Shown: piece after piece, positions 46,997 through 58,600 of the stretch
Numbering within the stretch: position 1 is the stretch's first letter
Layout: each line of letters starts with the position of its first letter
Assembly (NCBI RefSeq): GCF_001427025.1
Contig: NZ_LMGA01000001.1
Location: forward strand, 3,637,697 to 3,701,696
Origin: Mesorhizobium sp. Root554
GTDB taxonomy: Bacteria > Pseudomonadota > Alphaproteobacteria > Rhizobiales > Rhizobiaceae
Length of the DNA: 64,000 bases
Direction: 5' to 3'
Made by a program: the position numbers and the translations under genes
Notes under the pieces: model-generated
The model's database searches: none
What the model was told of the DNA's origin: nothing
What the model saw: the letters and a program-made list of their open reading frames with translations, nothing else

Positions 46997-47244
46997 ATTG
47001 CGCCGCCGCGTCGGCGAGCCGTCCCCCCTCCCGCTCGCTCCGAGGTTTGTCATTGACAATGGCGCGGCGCGGCGGGCAGTCTCCAATCTCGGCAACAACC
47101 AGACAGGCGTATCTTGCCAAGTTTCTGCGTAGGTCCGTTCGCGCTCGGATCATCACGTCCTGAACCCGGCTGTGCCGGTGCGAGGGCGTGTGCATGCGGG
47201 GTTCGCGTCGCGAGAAGACGCCTCAATCTCAAAAGGAGAATTCC

Positions 47245-48342
47245 ATGATCCGCAAAGCGCTTTGGCTTTCCGCGGCCGCCGTCGCAGTTCTGGTCACGTT
47301 TGGCGCACAGGCCCAGGAACGCGTGGTCAATGTCTTCAACTGGTCGGACTATATAGACTCTTCGATCGTTGACGATTTCACCAAGGAAACCGGCATCAAG
47401 GTTGTCTACGACGTCTACGACTCCAACGAGATTCTAGAAACCAAGCTGCTGGCCGGCGGCAGCGGTTATGACGTGGTGGTGCCGACCGCAACGCCGTTCC
47501 TGGCGCGGCAGATCGAGGCCGGCGTCTACCAGAAGCTGGACAAGTCCAAGCTGCCGAACCTCACCAACATGTGGGACGCGGTGTCCGAGCGCGTCGCAAA
47601 GTTCGATCCCGGCAACGAATATTCCGTCAACTACATGTGGGGCACCACAGGCATCGGCTATAACACCAAGAAGATCAAGGAAGCGCTGGGCGTCGACGCG
47701 ATCGACAGCTGGGATTCCGTCTTCAAGCCCGAGAATATCGCCAAGCTGGCTGGCTGCGGCGTCTATTTCCTCGACTCGCCGACCGACATCATTCCGACGG
47801 CGTTGAATTATCTCGGCCTCGTTCCGGACTCGACCTCGCCGGATGATATCGCCAAGGCCGAGGAACTGCTGCTCAGCATCCGTCCTTCCATCCGCAAGTT
47901 CCATTCCTCGGAAATGATCAACGCGCTGGCCAATGGCGACATTTGCCTGGCCGTCGGCTTCTCGGGCGATCTGTTCCAGGCCCGCGACCGCGCCGCCGAG
48001 GCGGATCAGGGCGTCGACATCGCCTATGTGATCCCGAAGGAAGGCGCCGAAATGTGGTTCGACCAGATGGCCATTCCGGCCGACGCCAAGCATGTCGAGG
48101 AGGCGCACGCCTTCATCAACTACATGATGAAGCCGGAAGTCATCGCCAAGTCCTCGAACTATGTCTTCTACGCCAACGGCAACAAGGCCTCGCAGCCTTT
48201 CATCGACAAGGAAGTGCTGGACGACAAGGCGATCTACCCGGACGAGGCGACCATGGCCAAGCTGTTCACCGTCAAGCCCTACGATCCGAAATCGCAGCGG
48301 TTGATCACCCGGTCGTGGACGAAAATCGTCACGGGCCAATAG
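47245..48342 (+). CDS. potF: Polyamine ABC transporter substrate-binding protein
   Basis: A 365-residue periplasmic binding protein of the PotD/PotF/SpuD family. A signal peptide of about 23 residues ends in GAQAQ. VVNVFNWSDYIDSSIVDDFTKETGIKVVYDVYDSNEILETKLLAGGSGYDVVVP, read in parts, is diagnostic. AGGAG lies 6 bases upstream of ATG 47245. Putrescine is the most likely ligand given the Puu-type genes at 38.6-42.2 kb. First gene of a four-gene transporter operon on the plus strand. Confidence 0.94.
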   Translation: MIRKALWLSAAAVAVLVTFGAQAQERVVNVFNWSDYIDSSIVDDFTKETGIKVVYDVYDSNEILETKLLAGGSGYDVVVPTATPFLARQIEAGVYQKLDKSKLPNLTNMWDAVSERVAKFDPGNEYSVNYMWGTTGIGYNTKKIKEALGVDAIDSWDSVFKPENIAKLAGCGVYFLDSPTDIIPTALNYLGLVPDSTSPDDIAKAEELLLSIRPSIRKFHSSEMINALANGDICLAVGFSGDLFQARDRAAEADQGVDIAYVIPKEGAEMWFDQMAIPADAKHVEEAHAFINYMMKPEVIAKSSNYVFYANGNKASQPFIDKEVLDDKAIYPDEATMAKLFTVKPYDPKSQRLITRSWTKIVTGQ

Positions 48343-48417
48343 GCGATCAGATTCGAACCCCGGCAGTCCATCGTCGGGGTTCGTCCTTTGACGGAGCAAG
48401 GCAGGACGGAGTGGGAC

Positions 48418-49557
48418 ATGAAATCGCTTGGCAGCATCCGCCGGAAATTCGCCCCGTGGAACGATCCTGACGCCAAGCCTTATATCGTCTTCGAAAACGT
48501 CACCAAGAAGTTTGGCGATTTCATCGCCGTCAACGATCTTTCGCTGGCTATTTTCGAGCGCGAGTTCTTCGCGCTGCTCGGCGCTTCGGGCTGCGGCAAG
48601 TCGACCCTGTTGCGGATGCTGGCCGGTTTCGAAGAGCCGACCTCAGGGCGCATCCTGCTCGATGGGCAGGATCTGCGCGGCATCCCGCCCTATCGGCGGC
48701 CCGTCAACATGATGTTCCAGTCCTATGCGCTGTTCCCGCATATGACGGTGGAAAAGAACATTGCCTTCGGCCTGAAGCAGGAAGGGATGCCTGCCGCGGA
48801 AATCGACAAGCGCGTCGCCGAGATGCTCAGGCTGGTCAAGCTCGAGCAATTCGCCAAGCGCAAGCCGCACCAGCTTTCCGGCGGCCAGCGCCAGCGTGTG
48901 GCGCTGGCGCGTTCGGTGGCGAAACGGCCGAAGGTGCTGCTGCTCGACGAGCCGCTGGGCGCGCTCGACAAGAAGCTGCGCGAGGAAACCCAGTTCGAAC
49001 TGATGGATTTGCAACAGGAATTGGGTCTGACCTTTGTCGTGGTCACTCACGATCAGGAAGAGGCGATGACCATGGCCGACCGCATCGCCATCATGGACAA
49101 GGGGCAGGTCATGCAGGTGGCGACGCCGGCCGAGGTCTACGAGGCGCCGGCATCGCGCTTCGTCGCCAACTTCGTCGGCAATGTGAACATGTTCGAGGGC
49201 ACGGTGGCGGATCGCACGCAAGACACGGCGCGCATCACCGGCGCCAGCGGCGCGCAAATTCTGGTTGAGAATGCTGCCGATACCGTTGCCGGCGCAGACG
49301 TCGCCTTCGCCATCAGGCCGGAGAAGATCAGGGTGTCGTCGAAGAAGCCGGCCGATGCCGTCAATGCGCTGGAGGGCGAGGTCTACGACATCGCCTACCT
49401 CGGCGACATGACCGTCTACCATGTGCGGCTGGACGACGGGCAGATGGTGCGGGCCTCCATGCTGAACGCGACGCGCGAAATCGACGATCCGCTGACCTGG
49501 GACGACCGCGCCTGGATCTCATTCCGGCCGAATGCCGGTATTGTGCTGACGCGGTAG
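48418..49557 (+). CDS. potG: Polyamine ABC transporter ATP-binding protein
   Basis: A 379-residue ABC ATPase. Walker A GASGCGKST begins at residue 55, the signature LSGGQ near 150, Walker B VLLLDEP, and the switch His in VTHDQEEAMT. The C-terminal TOBE-type region (NMFEGTVADRTQ... onwards) is normal for PotA/PotG. ATG 48418 with GGAG 7-9 bases upstream is preferred over the TTG at 48388. It powers the PotH/PotI permeases. Confidence 0.95.
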   Translation: MKSLGSIRRKFAPWNDPDAKPYIVFENVTKKFGDFIAVNDLSLAIFEREFFALLGASGCGKSTLLRMLAGFEEPTSGRILLDGQDLRGIPPYRRPVNMMFQSYALFPHMTVEKNIAFGLKQEGMPAAEIDKRVAEMLRLVKLEQFAKRKPHQLSGGQRQRVALARSVAKRPKVLLLDEPLGALDKKLREETQFELMDLQQELGLTFVVVTHDQEEAMTMADRIAIMDKGQVMQVATPAEVYEAPASRFVANFVGNVNMFEGTVADRTQDTARITGASGAQILVENAADTVAGADVAFAIRPEKIRVSSKKPADAVNALEGEVYDIAYLGDMTVYHVRLDDGQMVRASMLNATREIDDPLTWDDRAWISFRPNAGIVLTR

Positions 49558-49566
49558 GAGGCGACC

Positions 49567-50532
49567 ATGACGGACGCAACCGCAACGGCCGGCACTGTGG
49601 CAACGCCTTCCAGCGGACCGCCCACGAGCTTTCTCCAGTCGATCGTCAACCGGCTGGTGATCATCGTTCCCTATGTCTGGCTGCTCTTCTTCTTCCTCAT
49701 ACCGTTCGTCATCGTCTTCAAGATTTCCCTGTCGGATACGGCGAGGGCGATGCCGCCCTATGTCCCGACATTCGATATCTCAAAAGGCTTTGGCTCCCTG
49801 CTCGCCGGCTTGCGCGAGCTGGATTTCGAGAACTATCTGTGGCTTGCCGGCGACCCTCTATATTTCAACGCCTACATTTCCAGCGTCGTCGTTGCCGCGA
49901 TCTCTACCGTTCTGGCGCTCCTGGTCGGCTACCCCATCGCCTACGGCATGGCGCGCGCGCCCGCGACGATCCGGCCGACGCTGCTGATGCTGGTGATCCT
50001 GCCGTTCTGGACCTCGTTTCTGATCAGGGTCTATGCCTGGATCGGCATCCTCAAGCCCGAAGGGCTCCTCAACCAGTTTCTCCTGTCCGTCGGCGTCATC
50101 AGCCAGCCGCTGGTCATCCTCAACACCTACGCCGCGATCTTCATCGGCATCGTCTATTCCTACCTGCCGTTCATGGTGCTGCCGCTTTATTCGTCGCTGG
50201 AGAAGATGGACCATTCGCTGATCGAGGCGGCACAGGATCTTGGCTGTCCGCCCATCACGGCATTCTGGAAAATCACTTTCCCGCTGTCGCTGCCCGGCGT
50301 TGTCGCCGGCTGCCTGCTGGTCTTCATTCCCGCAGCCGGCGAATTCGTCATTCCCGACCTGCTCGGCGGCTCGCGGACGCTGATGATCGGCAGGACGCTG
50401 TGGAACGAATTCAATTCCAATGGCGACTGGCCGGTCGCGTCGGCTGTGGCGGTCGTCCTGCTGTTGATCCTGATCGTGCCGATCGTCCTTTTCCAGCACA
50501 TGCAGGCCAAGGCCCAGGAACAGGGGAGATAG
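49567..50532 (+). CDS. potH: Polyamine ABC transporter permease
   Basis: A 321-residue inner-membrane permease with about six transmembrane segments and the EAA-type loop (LIEAAQDLGCPPITAFWKITFPLSLPG). AGGAG precedes the ATG, 9 bases after the ATPase gene. The family is PotH/PotB. It pairs with the next gene product. Confidence 0.95.
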   Translation: MTDATATAGTVATPSSGPPTSFLQSIVNRLVIIVPYVWLLFFFLIPFVIVFKISLSDTARAMPPYVPTFDISKGFGSLLAGLRELDFENYLWLAGDPLYFNAYISSVVVAAISTVLALLVGYPIAYGMARAPATIRPTLLMLVILPFWTSFLIRVYAWIGILKPEGLLNQFLLSVGVISQPLVILNTYAAIFIGIVYSYLPFMVLPLYSSLEKMDHSLIEAAQDLGCPPITAFWKITFPLSLPGVVAGCLLVFIPAAGEFVIPDLLGGSRTLMIGRTLWNEFNSNGDWPVASAVAVVLLLILIVPIVLFQHMQAKAQEQGR

Positions 50533-50535
50533 GCC

Positions 50536-51354
50536 ATGAACACCGTCTGGAGCCGCTTCAACATCGCATCCATCGTGCTCGGTTTCGCGTTTCTCTACCT
50601 GCCAATCGTGCTGCTGGTCGTCTTCTCCTTCAATGAATCGAAACTCGTCACCGTCTGGGGCGGCTTCTCGACCAAATGGTATGTCTCGCTGTTCCACAAC
50701 CAGGGCTTGATGGACGCGGCATGGGTCACCATCAGGGTCGGGCTGATATCTGCAACCGTGGCGACCGTTCTCGGCACGCTCGCCGCGCTCACCCTGACCC
50801 GCTATACACGCTTCAAGGGCCGGCTTCTGTTCAGCGGCATGGTCTTTGCGCCTCTGGTCATGCCGGAGGTCATTACCGGACTTTCCCTTTTGCTTTTGTT
50901 CGTCGCCGTCAATCTCGATCGCGGATTTTTCACCCTGACGCTCGCCCACATCACCTTCTCGATGTGCTTCGTCGCCGTGGTGGTGCAGTCGCGGCTGCTG
51001 ACCTTTGACCGGTCGCTGGAAGAGGCGGCCATGGATCTCGGCGCGCCGCCGGTCAAAACCTTCTTCCAGATCACGCTGCCGGTGATCCTGCCAGCCATCG
51101 TCTCGGGCTGGATGCTGGCTTTCACGCTATCCATCGATGACCTTGTCATTTCTTCATTCACGTCTGGTCCGGGCGCCACCACCCTGCCGATGAAGATTTA
51201 CAGCCAGGTCCGTCTCGGCGTGACGCCGGAGATCAACGCCGCCTGCACCATCCTGATCGGCTTGGTGGCCACCGGCGTCGTCATCGCCTCCGTCGTCAAC
51301 AAGCAGCGCGAGGTCCAGCGTCTGCGCGACGAGCAGATCGCGCTGCGCGGCTGA
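50536..51354 (+). CDS. potI: Polyamine ABC transporter permease
   Basis: A 272-residue permease of the PotI/PotC family with about six transmembrane segments and an EAA loop (LEEAAMDLGAPPVKTFFQITLPVILP). It starts 3 bases after potH with GGGGAGA upstream. It completes the four-component transporter. The convergent AsmA-like gene ends 15 bases downstream; no clear terminator is visible in that gap. Confidence 0.95.
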   Translation: MNTVWSRFNIASIVLGFAFLYLPIVLLVVFSFNESKLVTVWGGFSTKWYVSLFHNQGLMDAAWVTIRVGLISATVATVLGTLAALTLTRYTRFKGRLLFSGMVFAPLVMPEVITGLSLLLLFVAVNLDRGFFTLTLAHITFSMCFVAVVVQSRLLTFDRSLEEAAMDLGAPPVKTFFQITLPVILPAIVSGWMLAFTLSIDDLVISSFTSGPGATTLPMKIYSQVRLGVTPEINAACTILIGLVATGVVIASVVNKQREVQRLRDEQIALRG

Positions 51355-51369
51355 TCCTGCTCTCAGGGG

Positions 51370-53235
51370 CTAGTTGGCTGTCTGCTCGCGGTTGATCGGC
51401 GAGATGAACGGCGTGTTCCAGGTTCCGCCGACGAAGAAGGTTGCCTGGCGGGCAGCAGGCTGGCCGTTCGCTGCTTCGGCCGGCGGCGCCGGCGGATTGC
51501 GCGGCACGATTCCGCCGAACAAGGCGAGCCCACGTCCGGCATAGGGCACGATGCCGGATAGCCAGATCTTCTGCTGCGGCGAGTTCGCTTCGGCCTTGTC
51601 CAGCCGTGCCACGCCTTTGGAGATTGTCGCTTTGAGCTCAGCCCCGTCGATGGGGACGCTGCCGTCGGCGACCTCGTTGAGCGGGAAGAAGCCGCCTTCC
51701 TGGCTGCGCTTGAGAAATTCCGGCAAATTCAGTCCGCCGAGCGAGCCGGAACCGAAATTGGCGCTGACCGAGCCATCGGCATTTTCGAGGATGCCGTCCC
51801 ATGTCCTGCCGGGTCCTTTGAGGATCACGGAAACGGTGCCCTTCGCCGTCGGCACCAGCCGTTGCATTCCTGCCGCTGCGCCGAAGGCCGCGCCGTCGAT
51901 GTCGGATGCCAGCAGCTTAATCTCCGCCTGCGTGCCTTCCGGCTTGCGGTCGAAGCGCAGGCTGGCCTGAATCGTGCCACCGAAGGCCGTCGCGTCGGAA
52001 ATATCGAACACGGAAAGGCTGTCCTTCACCTGCGCTGTCGCCGCCACATCGGTCATCTGAACCGCGCCGGCGCTGGCGCTGGCGGCTGACAATCTGAGAT
52101 CCAGGTTGACGCGCGCTGTGTTGCCCATGCCGGACGGCTCCTGTGGGGCTGGGCTTCCGGGCATGGCAATCGGTGTAAAAGCGGCCAGAAAGGCGCTCAG
52201 ATCGAGCGTTTCGAACGCCAGTGTTCCGGCGACAACCGGTACCGGCTCGGAAAACGAAAAGTCCAGCGCGCCCATGCCGGGGTTCTTGTCGAGGCTGATC
52301 TCGGTGCTGTCCAGCTTGATCCTGCCCATACCGCCGCTGACTTTGCTCGATACGGATAATGCCCCGATAGCAGCCCCCGAAGCCGTGGTCGTTCCGGACC
52401 AGTCGAGAGCCCTGCGCAGCGACGGCGCCGAGAATTTGGCCAGGCCGTCGATGTAGGAGTTTTCGGACACATTGACCGTGCCATCGAACGAGAATGTAGC
52501 CGGCGTCGATTTCACCGAAACGGTCAGAGGCGCGGTGCCGCCGGCAAGAAGCAGCAGCGGTTTCGCCGACGCGATATCGACCGACACGCTTTCGCCATTC
52601 CATATGCCGTTGGCCGAAACCGTGCCGCCGCCATTCAGCGTCGCCCAGCCGACACGGCCGTTGAGGCTGGTGAGAATTTCCGTTTCCTTGCCATCGGCGG
52701 CGGTAATGACGCGCCCATCCCGGAATTCGACTGTGCCGAACGGATCATTCGGCAGCCGGCCGGTATCGGGGTTCGCCGGATTGGCCTCGACCACGTCGCG
52801 CGCGGTGTCGATCGAACGCGTGATGCGTCCGCCAGTCGGCAGGGCAGGCAGGAAAAAACCCTGGGCAGTGTGCTCGACCCGCAGTGTCGGCCTGATCAGC
52901 CGGGCGGTCGAGAACACCACGTCGCCGCGCAGCGCCGCCATCGCCGATAGATCGATTTCGACCCGTTCGGCATCGATGACGGGCGGACTGTCGGGTTCCG
53001 ACCATTTCGACAGCGTCACATCGGTCAAGATCGCCTGGAATTTCGGCCAGACCTGGATTTGCGGGGTGCCGTCGATGGCCACGCGAAAACCGCTCCAGGC
53101 GCTCATTTCCCAGGCGATGCGGTCGCGCACGATCCGCGTTGACGCGAAATAGGGCAGGGCCACCAGCGCGAACGCGGCGACGACCACGGCAAAGCCGATC
53201 GCCAGTAAGCTGCGCCGGATAAAAACTGATGACAT
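51370..53235 (-). CDS. AsmA family protein
   Basis: A 621-residue envelope protein with one N-terminal transmembrane anchor (LLAIGFAVVVAAFALVALPYF) followed by a periplasmic AsmA repeat region rich in beta structure. The C-terminal part (GLNLPEFLKRSQEGGF, VADGSVPIDGAELKATISKGVARLDKA) is the conserved AsmA-like end. AsmA-like proteins help move phospholipids between membranes. It is monocistronic and divergent from the acetoacetate-CoA ligase gene. Confidence 0.88.
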   Translation of the reverse strand: MSSVFIRRSLLAIGFAVVVAAFALVALPYFASTRIVRDRIAWEMSAWSGFRVAIDGTPQIQVWPKFQAILTDVTLSKWSEPDSPPVIDAERVEIDLSAMAALRGDVVFSTARLIRPTLRVEHTAQGFFLPALPTGGRITRSIDTARDVVEANPANPDTGRLPNDPFGTVEFRDGRVITAADGKETEILTSLNGRVGWATLNGGGTVSANGIWNGESVSVDIASAKPLLLLAGGTAPLTVSVKSTPATFSFDGTVNVSENSYIDGLAKFSAPSLRRALDWSGTTTASGAAIGALSVSSKVSGGMGRIKLDSTEISLDKNPGMGALDFSFSEPVPVVAGTLAFETLDLSAFLAAFTPIAMPGSPAPQEPSGMGNTARVNLDLRLSAASASAGAVQMTDVAATAQVKDSLSVFDISDATAFGGTIQASLRFDRKPEGTQAEIKLLASDIDGAAFGAAAGMQRLVPTAKGTVSVILKGPGRTWDGILENADGSVSANFGSGSLGGLNLPEFLKRSQEGGFFPLNEVADGSVPIDGAELKATISKGVARLDKAEANSPQQKIWLSGIVPYAGRGLALFGGIVPRNPPAPPAEAANGQPAARQATFFVGGTWNTPFISPINREQTAN

Positions 53236-53400
53236 CGCGCCTGTTATCGTCTCGCCGAGAATCGCCGCAAAGGTGTAACCCGTGCCTGACGCATTACAAG
53301 TCTTTATGACCCGGCCATGGCGGCTTTGCGTTTTTGCACGTTGACTGGCGCGAGCCTTGCGTCGCAGTAGCGCTTTGTGCTTTTAGGCCGGGAAGAAAGC

Positions 53401-55371
<1,971 letters not shown>

Positions 55372-55509
55372 CCGGATTTGGCGGCAGCAATATGGTTAAC
55401 GAATGGTGTCGCCGAAATTTACCTAGATTTCACGAGTGGTACACATTCGTAAATTTTCCGGCGGACCGGTAAGGTTTTGTTAAGCTCCGGCCTCGATAGT
55501 CGCACATAA

Positions 55510-55611
55510 CTTGAGGGAGAAATCCCGTTTCCGCTTTGGCGGACCGATTTCACTCAGGCCCGTCGTGACAAATCCCCTACTTCAGGCGCCCTTGCGGCGC
55601 CTTTTTCTTTT
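55510..55611 (+). ncRNA. Candidate small RNA with three hairpins
   Basis: The 258-base gap after the acetoacetate-CoA ligase gene holds three ordered hairpins: GGGA-GAAA-TCCC at 55515-55526 (GNRA-type tetraloop), TCCGC-TTTG-GCGGA at 55530-55543 and the terminator GGCGCC-CTTGC-GGCGCC with a U-tract at 55585-55611. The last is too far (over 200 bases) from the ligase stop to look like a simple gene terminator. Boundaries and promoter are not determined. Confidence 0.45.
55585..55611 (+). terminator. Intrinsic terminator
   Basis: GGCGCC (55585-55590), a CTTGC loop and GGCGCC (55596-55601) are followed by TTTTTCTTTT. It ends the candidate RNA or the ligase transcript. The stem is strong and the U-tract follows directly. 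Confidence 0.8.
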
Positions 55612-55629
55612 GTATTCCTAGGCTTGCGT

Positions 55630-58600
55630 TCAATCGGCAAGAACGCGGGTCGACGGGAAGGCGACCTCGACAAGCGTCCCCTCGCCAGGTGTCGAACTGA
55701 TGGTGAACCGCGCCCGGTTGGCCTCCACCATAGCCTTCGTCAACGGCAGGCCAAGGCCGGTGCCGTCGCCGCGCCCGCGCCGCAGCGCATTGATCTGCTT
55801 GAACGGTTTCAGAGCCTGTTCGATTTCCGCCTGGTTCATGCCGACGCCGGTGTCACGCACCCGCATGACCACGTCGCCGGAGGCTTCATATGCGGTAGAC
55901 ACAATCACCTGTCCGCCCGCTTGCGTGTAGCGGATGGCGTTCGACAGCACGTTGAGCGCGATCTGGCGGATCGAACGAAGGTCGGCAACCACCTCCGGCA
56001 CGCGCGAGGCGAAACTGGAGCGGATGATGACACGTTCGCGGTTGGCCTGCGGCTGCATCAGCGCCACGGTTTCAGCGAGCGTGTCGTTGAGCGACACTGC
56101 CTCGTAGTCCATCTCCTGCTGACCGGCTTCGATCTTGGAAATGTCCAGAAGGTCGTTGACCAGATCCAGCACATGGTTGCCGGAACGGTTGATGTCGCGC
56201 AGATAGTCACGGTAGCGGTCGTTCGAGACCGGGCCGAACTTCTCGTCCACCATCAATTCCGAAAAACCGATGATGGCGTTGAGCGGCGTGCGGATTTCGT
56301 GGCTGATGCGGGCGAGGAAATCGGTCTTCTGCGACGAAGCCCGTTCGGCGACGGCGCGGGCCTGGGTGAGGTCTTCCTCGGCGCGCTTCCACTGGGTGAT
56401 GTCACGCACCACGGCACAGAAACCGCTGTCTTCCGGCAACCTGCCGATGGTCATGAACAGCGGAATGAAACGTCCTTCCGCCTCGCGTCCAATGACCTCG
56501 CGTCCGTCGTTGAGCACGCTCGCCACGCCAGGTTCGGAAAGGCCGGCGAGATAATCGCGTGCGGCGCGCTGGCTTTCGATGGCGAACAGCGATGCGAACG
56601 GCTTGCCGGCCACATCGTCGCTGTCGAAGCCGAAAAGCGCCTCCGCCGGCCGGCTGATCGACTGGATGTTGCCTTCCGGATCGATGAGGACGACACCGTC
56701 GGTCGCGGTGTCGATGATGGTGCGCATTTCAGCGACACGCGCCTTGAGTTCGGAAACGTCTGGCTGCGTAACGCCGGCGCTGCTTGCCGCGAAGGACGGA
56801 CCTTCGACGCTGCCTTTCGGTTCAGTCGTCGGTTGGATCACCATCATCAACGCCTTGCCGTCGCGCCATGGCACCGAGCGAAGCAGCGCATCGACGGGCA
56901 GTTCTCGTCCGTCAGCCGTCCTCAGCCGCAGGGATCGATCCGCCGTATCCAGGGCGGTATCGTCGGTATAAGTATCGACAAAAAGGGCATCGAGGCCACC
57001 CACCGCCTCCAGCCCGGCCAGGGACTTGTAGCCTGTAAGCGCGAAGAATTCCTCGTTGGCGTAATGCAGCGCATCTCCCGAATGGATCAGCACCGGCACC
57101 GGCAGTCTGGCCATCAGCGAGGTATCAGAGCCTGTGGCCGCAAAGGCCGAGGGCAGGAACCCTTCGGCGCGCAGGGGCGGCGACTGGCGCGCAGGGCGCT
57201 CATCGTCGTCTGGCGTGGCGGCCGTCGTTTCGACGGGCAGGGTTTCGTCGTCGCGCGCATCGCGGAAATCGGCGGCGGCGGTGCTGTCATCATCGTCGGC
57301 GAAATCCAGCAGGGAGCGGCCGGATTGCCGGTCATTCGAATTCGACGGGGAATCGACCCCGTCCAGCCTGGCGAGGTCTGCCTGATTCTCCGTGTCGTCG
57401 ATCTCGTCGAGGTTCGCGCCGTCGTCGATCGCGCCGGCGTCTTCCTCTTCGGCAAAATCGAGCAGCGAACCGCCGCCATATTTGCCGGGCTCGGTCGCGG
57501 GGGTGCGCAAATCCCGGTCTGGATCTTCCTCGGCGGGCTCCGTTGATGCCGTAGGCGCCGCGGGAACAACGGGTTCGGCGCTTTCGCCTGGGGCGGAACC
57601 ATGCGGTTCCAGCGCTGCCGTGGCCGCCAGATGCGGTTCCGAACCAGCCTCGATATCGACTTGCGTGTTTTCCACCCCGCTTTCGGCGGGCGTCTCCCCG
57701 GATGCTGTCTCTTTTTTCTCCACCGGGATGGCGCCGTTGTCTTTCTTCAGTCGCTCGCCGATTTCACGGAAGGCGCTGCGCTCGACCGTGGAAAGGCCCT
57801 TGTCGTTGGCGGGCTGACGGTGCTCGGCCAGCCTGATGACCTTGTCGGCAAAACGGCGGTCCTGTTTCGGCACGATGCTCAATGCCGGTACTTCACCCTT
57901 GAACGGGTCGTCCGGCGACGCTTCGCCGTGGGGCGGTGGTGCCAGTGGTCCCGAGGTGTTGTCCGGCTGCGCCGGCTGGCCGCCATTCTGTTCGCCGTCG
58001 GGTGCTGCATTGGGCACCAGCGCCAGCCCGATCTTCTCGGGGTCATCGACGGCATCGCCGGGGCGCGCGACACCGAAGCCGCGGAAGCCTTCGAAGGTCC
58101 GGCTGCGGCCATAGACAGGCAACGCCGCCAGATCGACGGGCACCTTCAACCCGGTTCCTGCCAGCGGCCAGAGCACCGAGCGGCCCGACCACGTGTCGCG
58201 CCGTTCCAGGAGGCCGCTGATTTCGCCGCTCGGATCGAGCCCGAAGGCGACTGCGACGTCCCTGAAGCGCCGGCCCAGAACGTCGGCAGCCGTCTGTCCG
58301 ACAGCAGCGGCGAATTCAGGCGAGACGGCGCTGAACCTGCCTTCCGCGTCCGTGCGCCAGACGAAGCGCCGAGGCGTGGCGTTGCGATCGATCGTGGGAG
58401 CAGGTTCTTCGACCTTCTTACCGACGGTTTCAGGAGCATGGGTTGCCATGACGGGTTCGCCGTCGTCCGCAGCTGTCCCGGAGCCGGCTATCGCCGGTTC
58501 TCCGTCCTCGTGGCCGATGTCCGAACCATCCGCGGAGGCTTTTTCCTCGGTCGCCGAAGGTTGTTGCGGGTCCGATGGCGTCGGATCGCCTCGCTCTTCG

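Noticed and set aside
47051..47061. Short palindrome CATTG-A-CAATG before the polyamine transporter operon
   Set aside because: It is only 11 bases, stands almost 190 bases from the start codon, and short dyads of this size are expected by chance.
55624..57546. A 640-codon plus-strand frame opposite the sensor kinase gene
   Set aside because: The minus-strand kinase has diagnostic HisKA and HATPase motifs across this region, while the plus-strand product has no motif.
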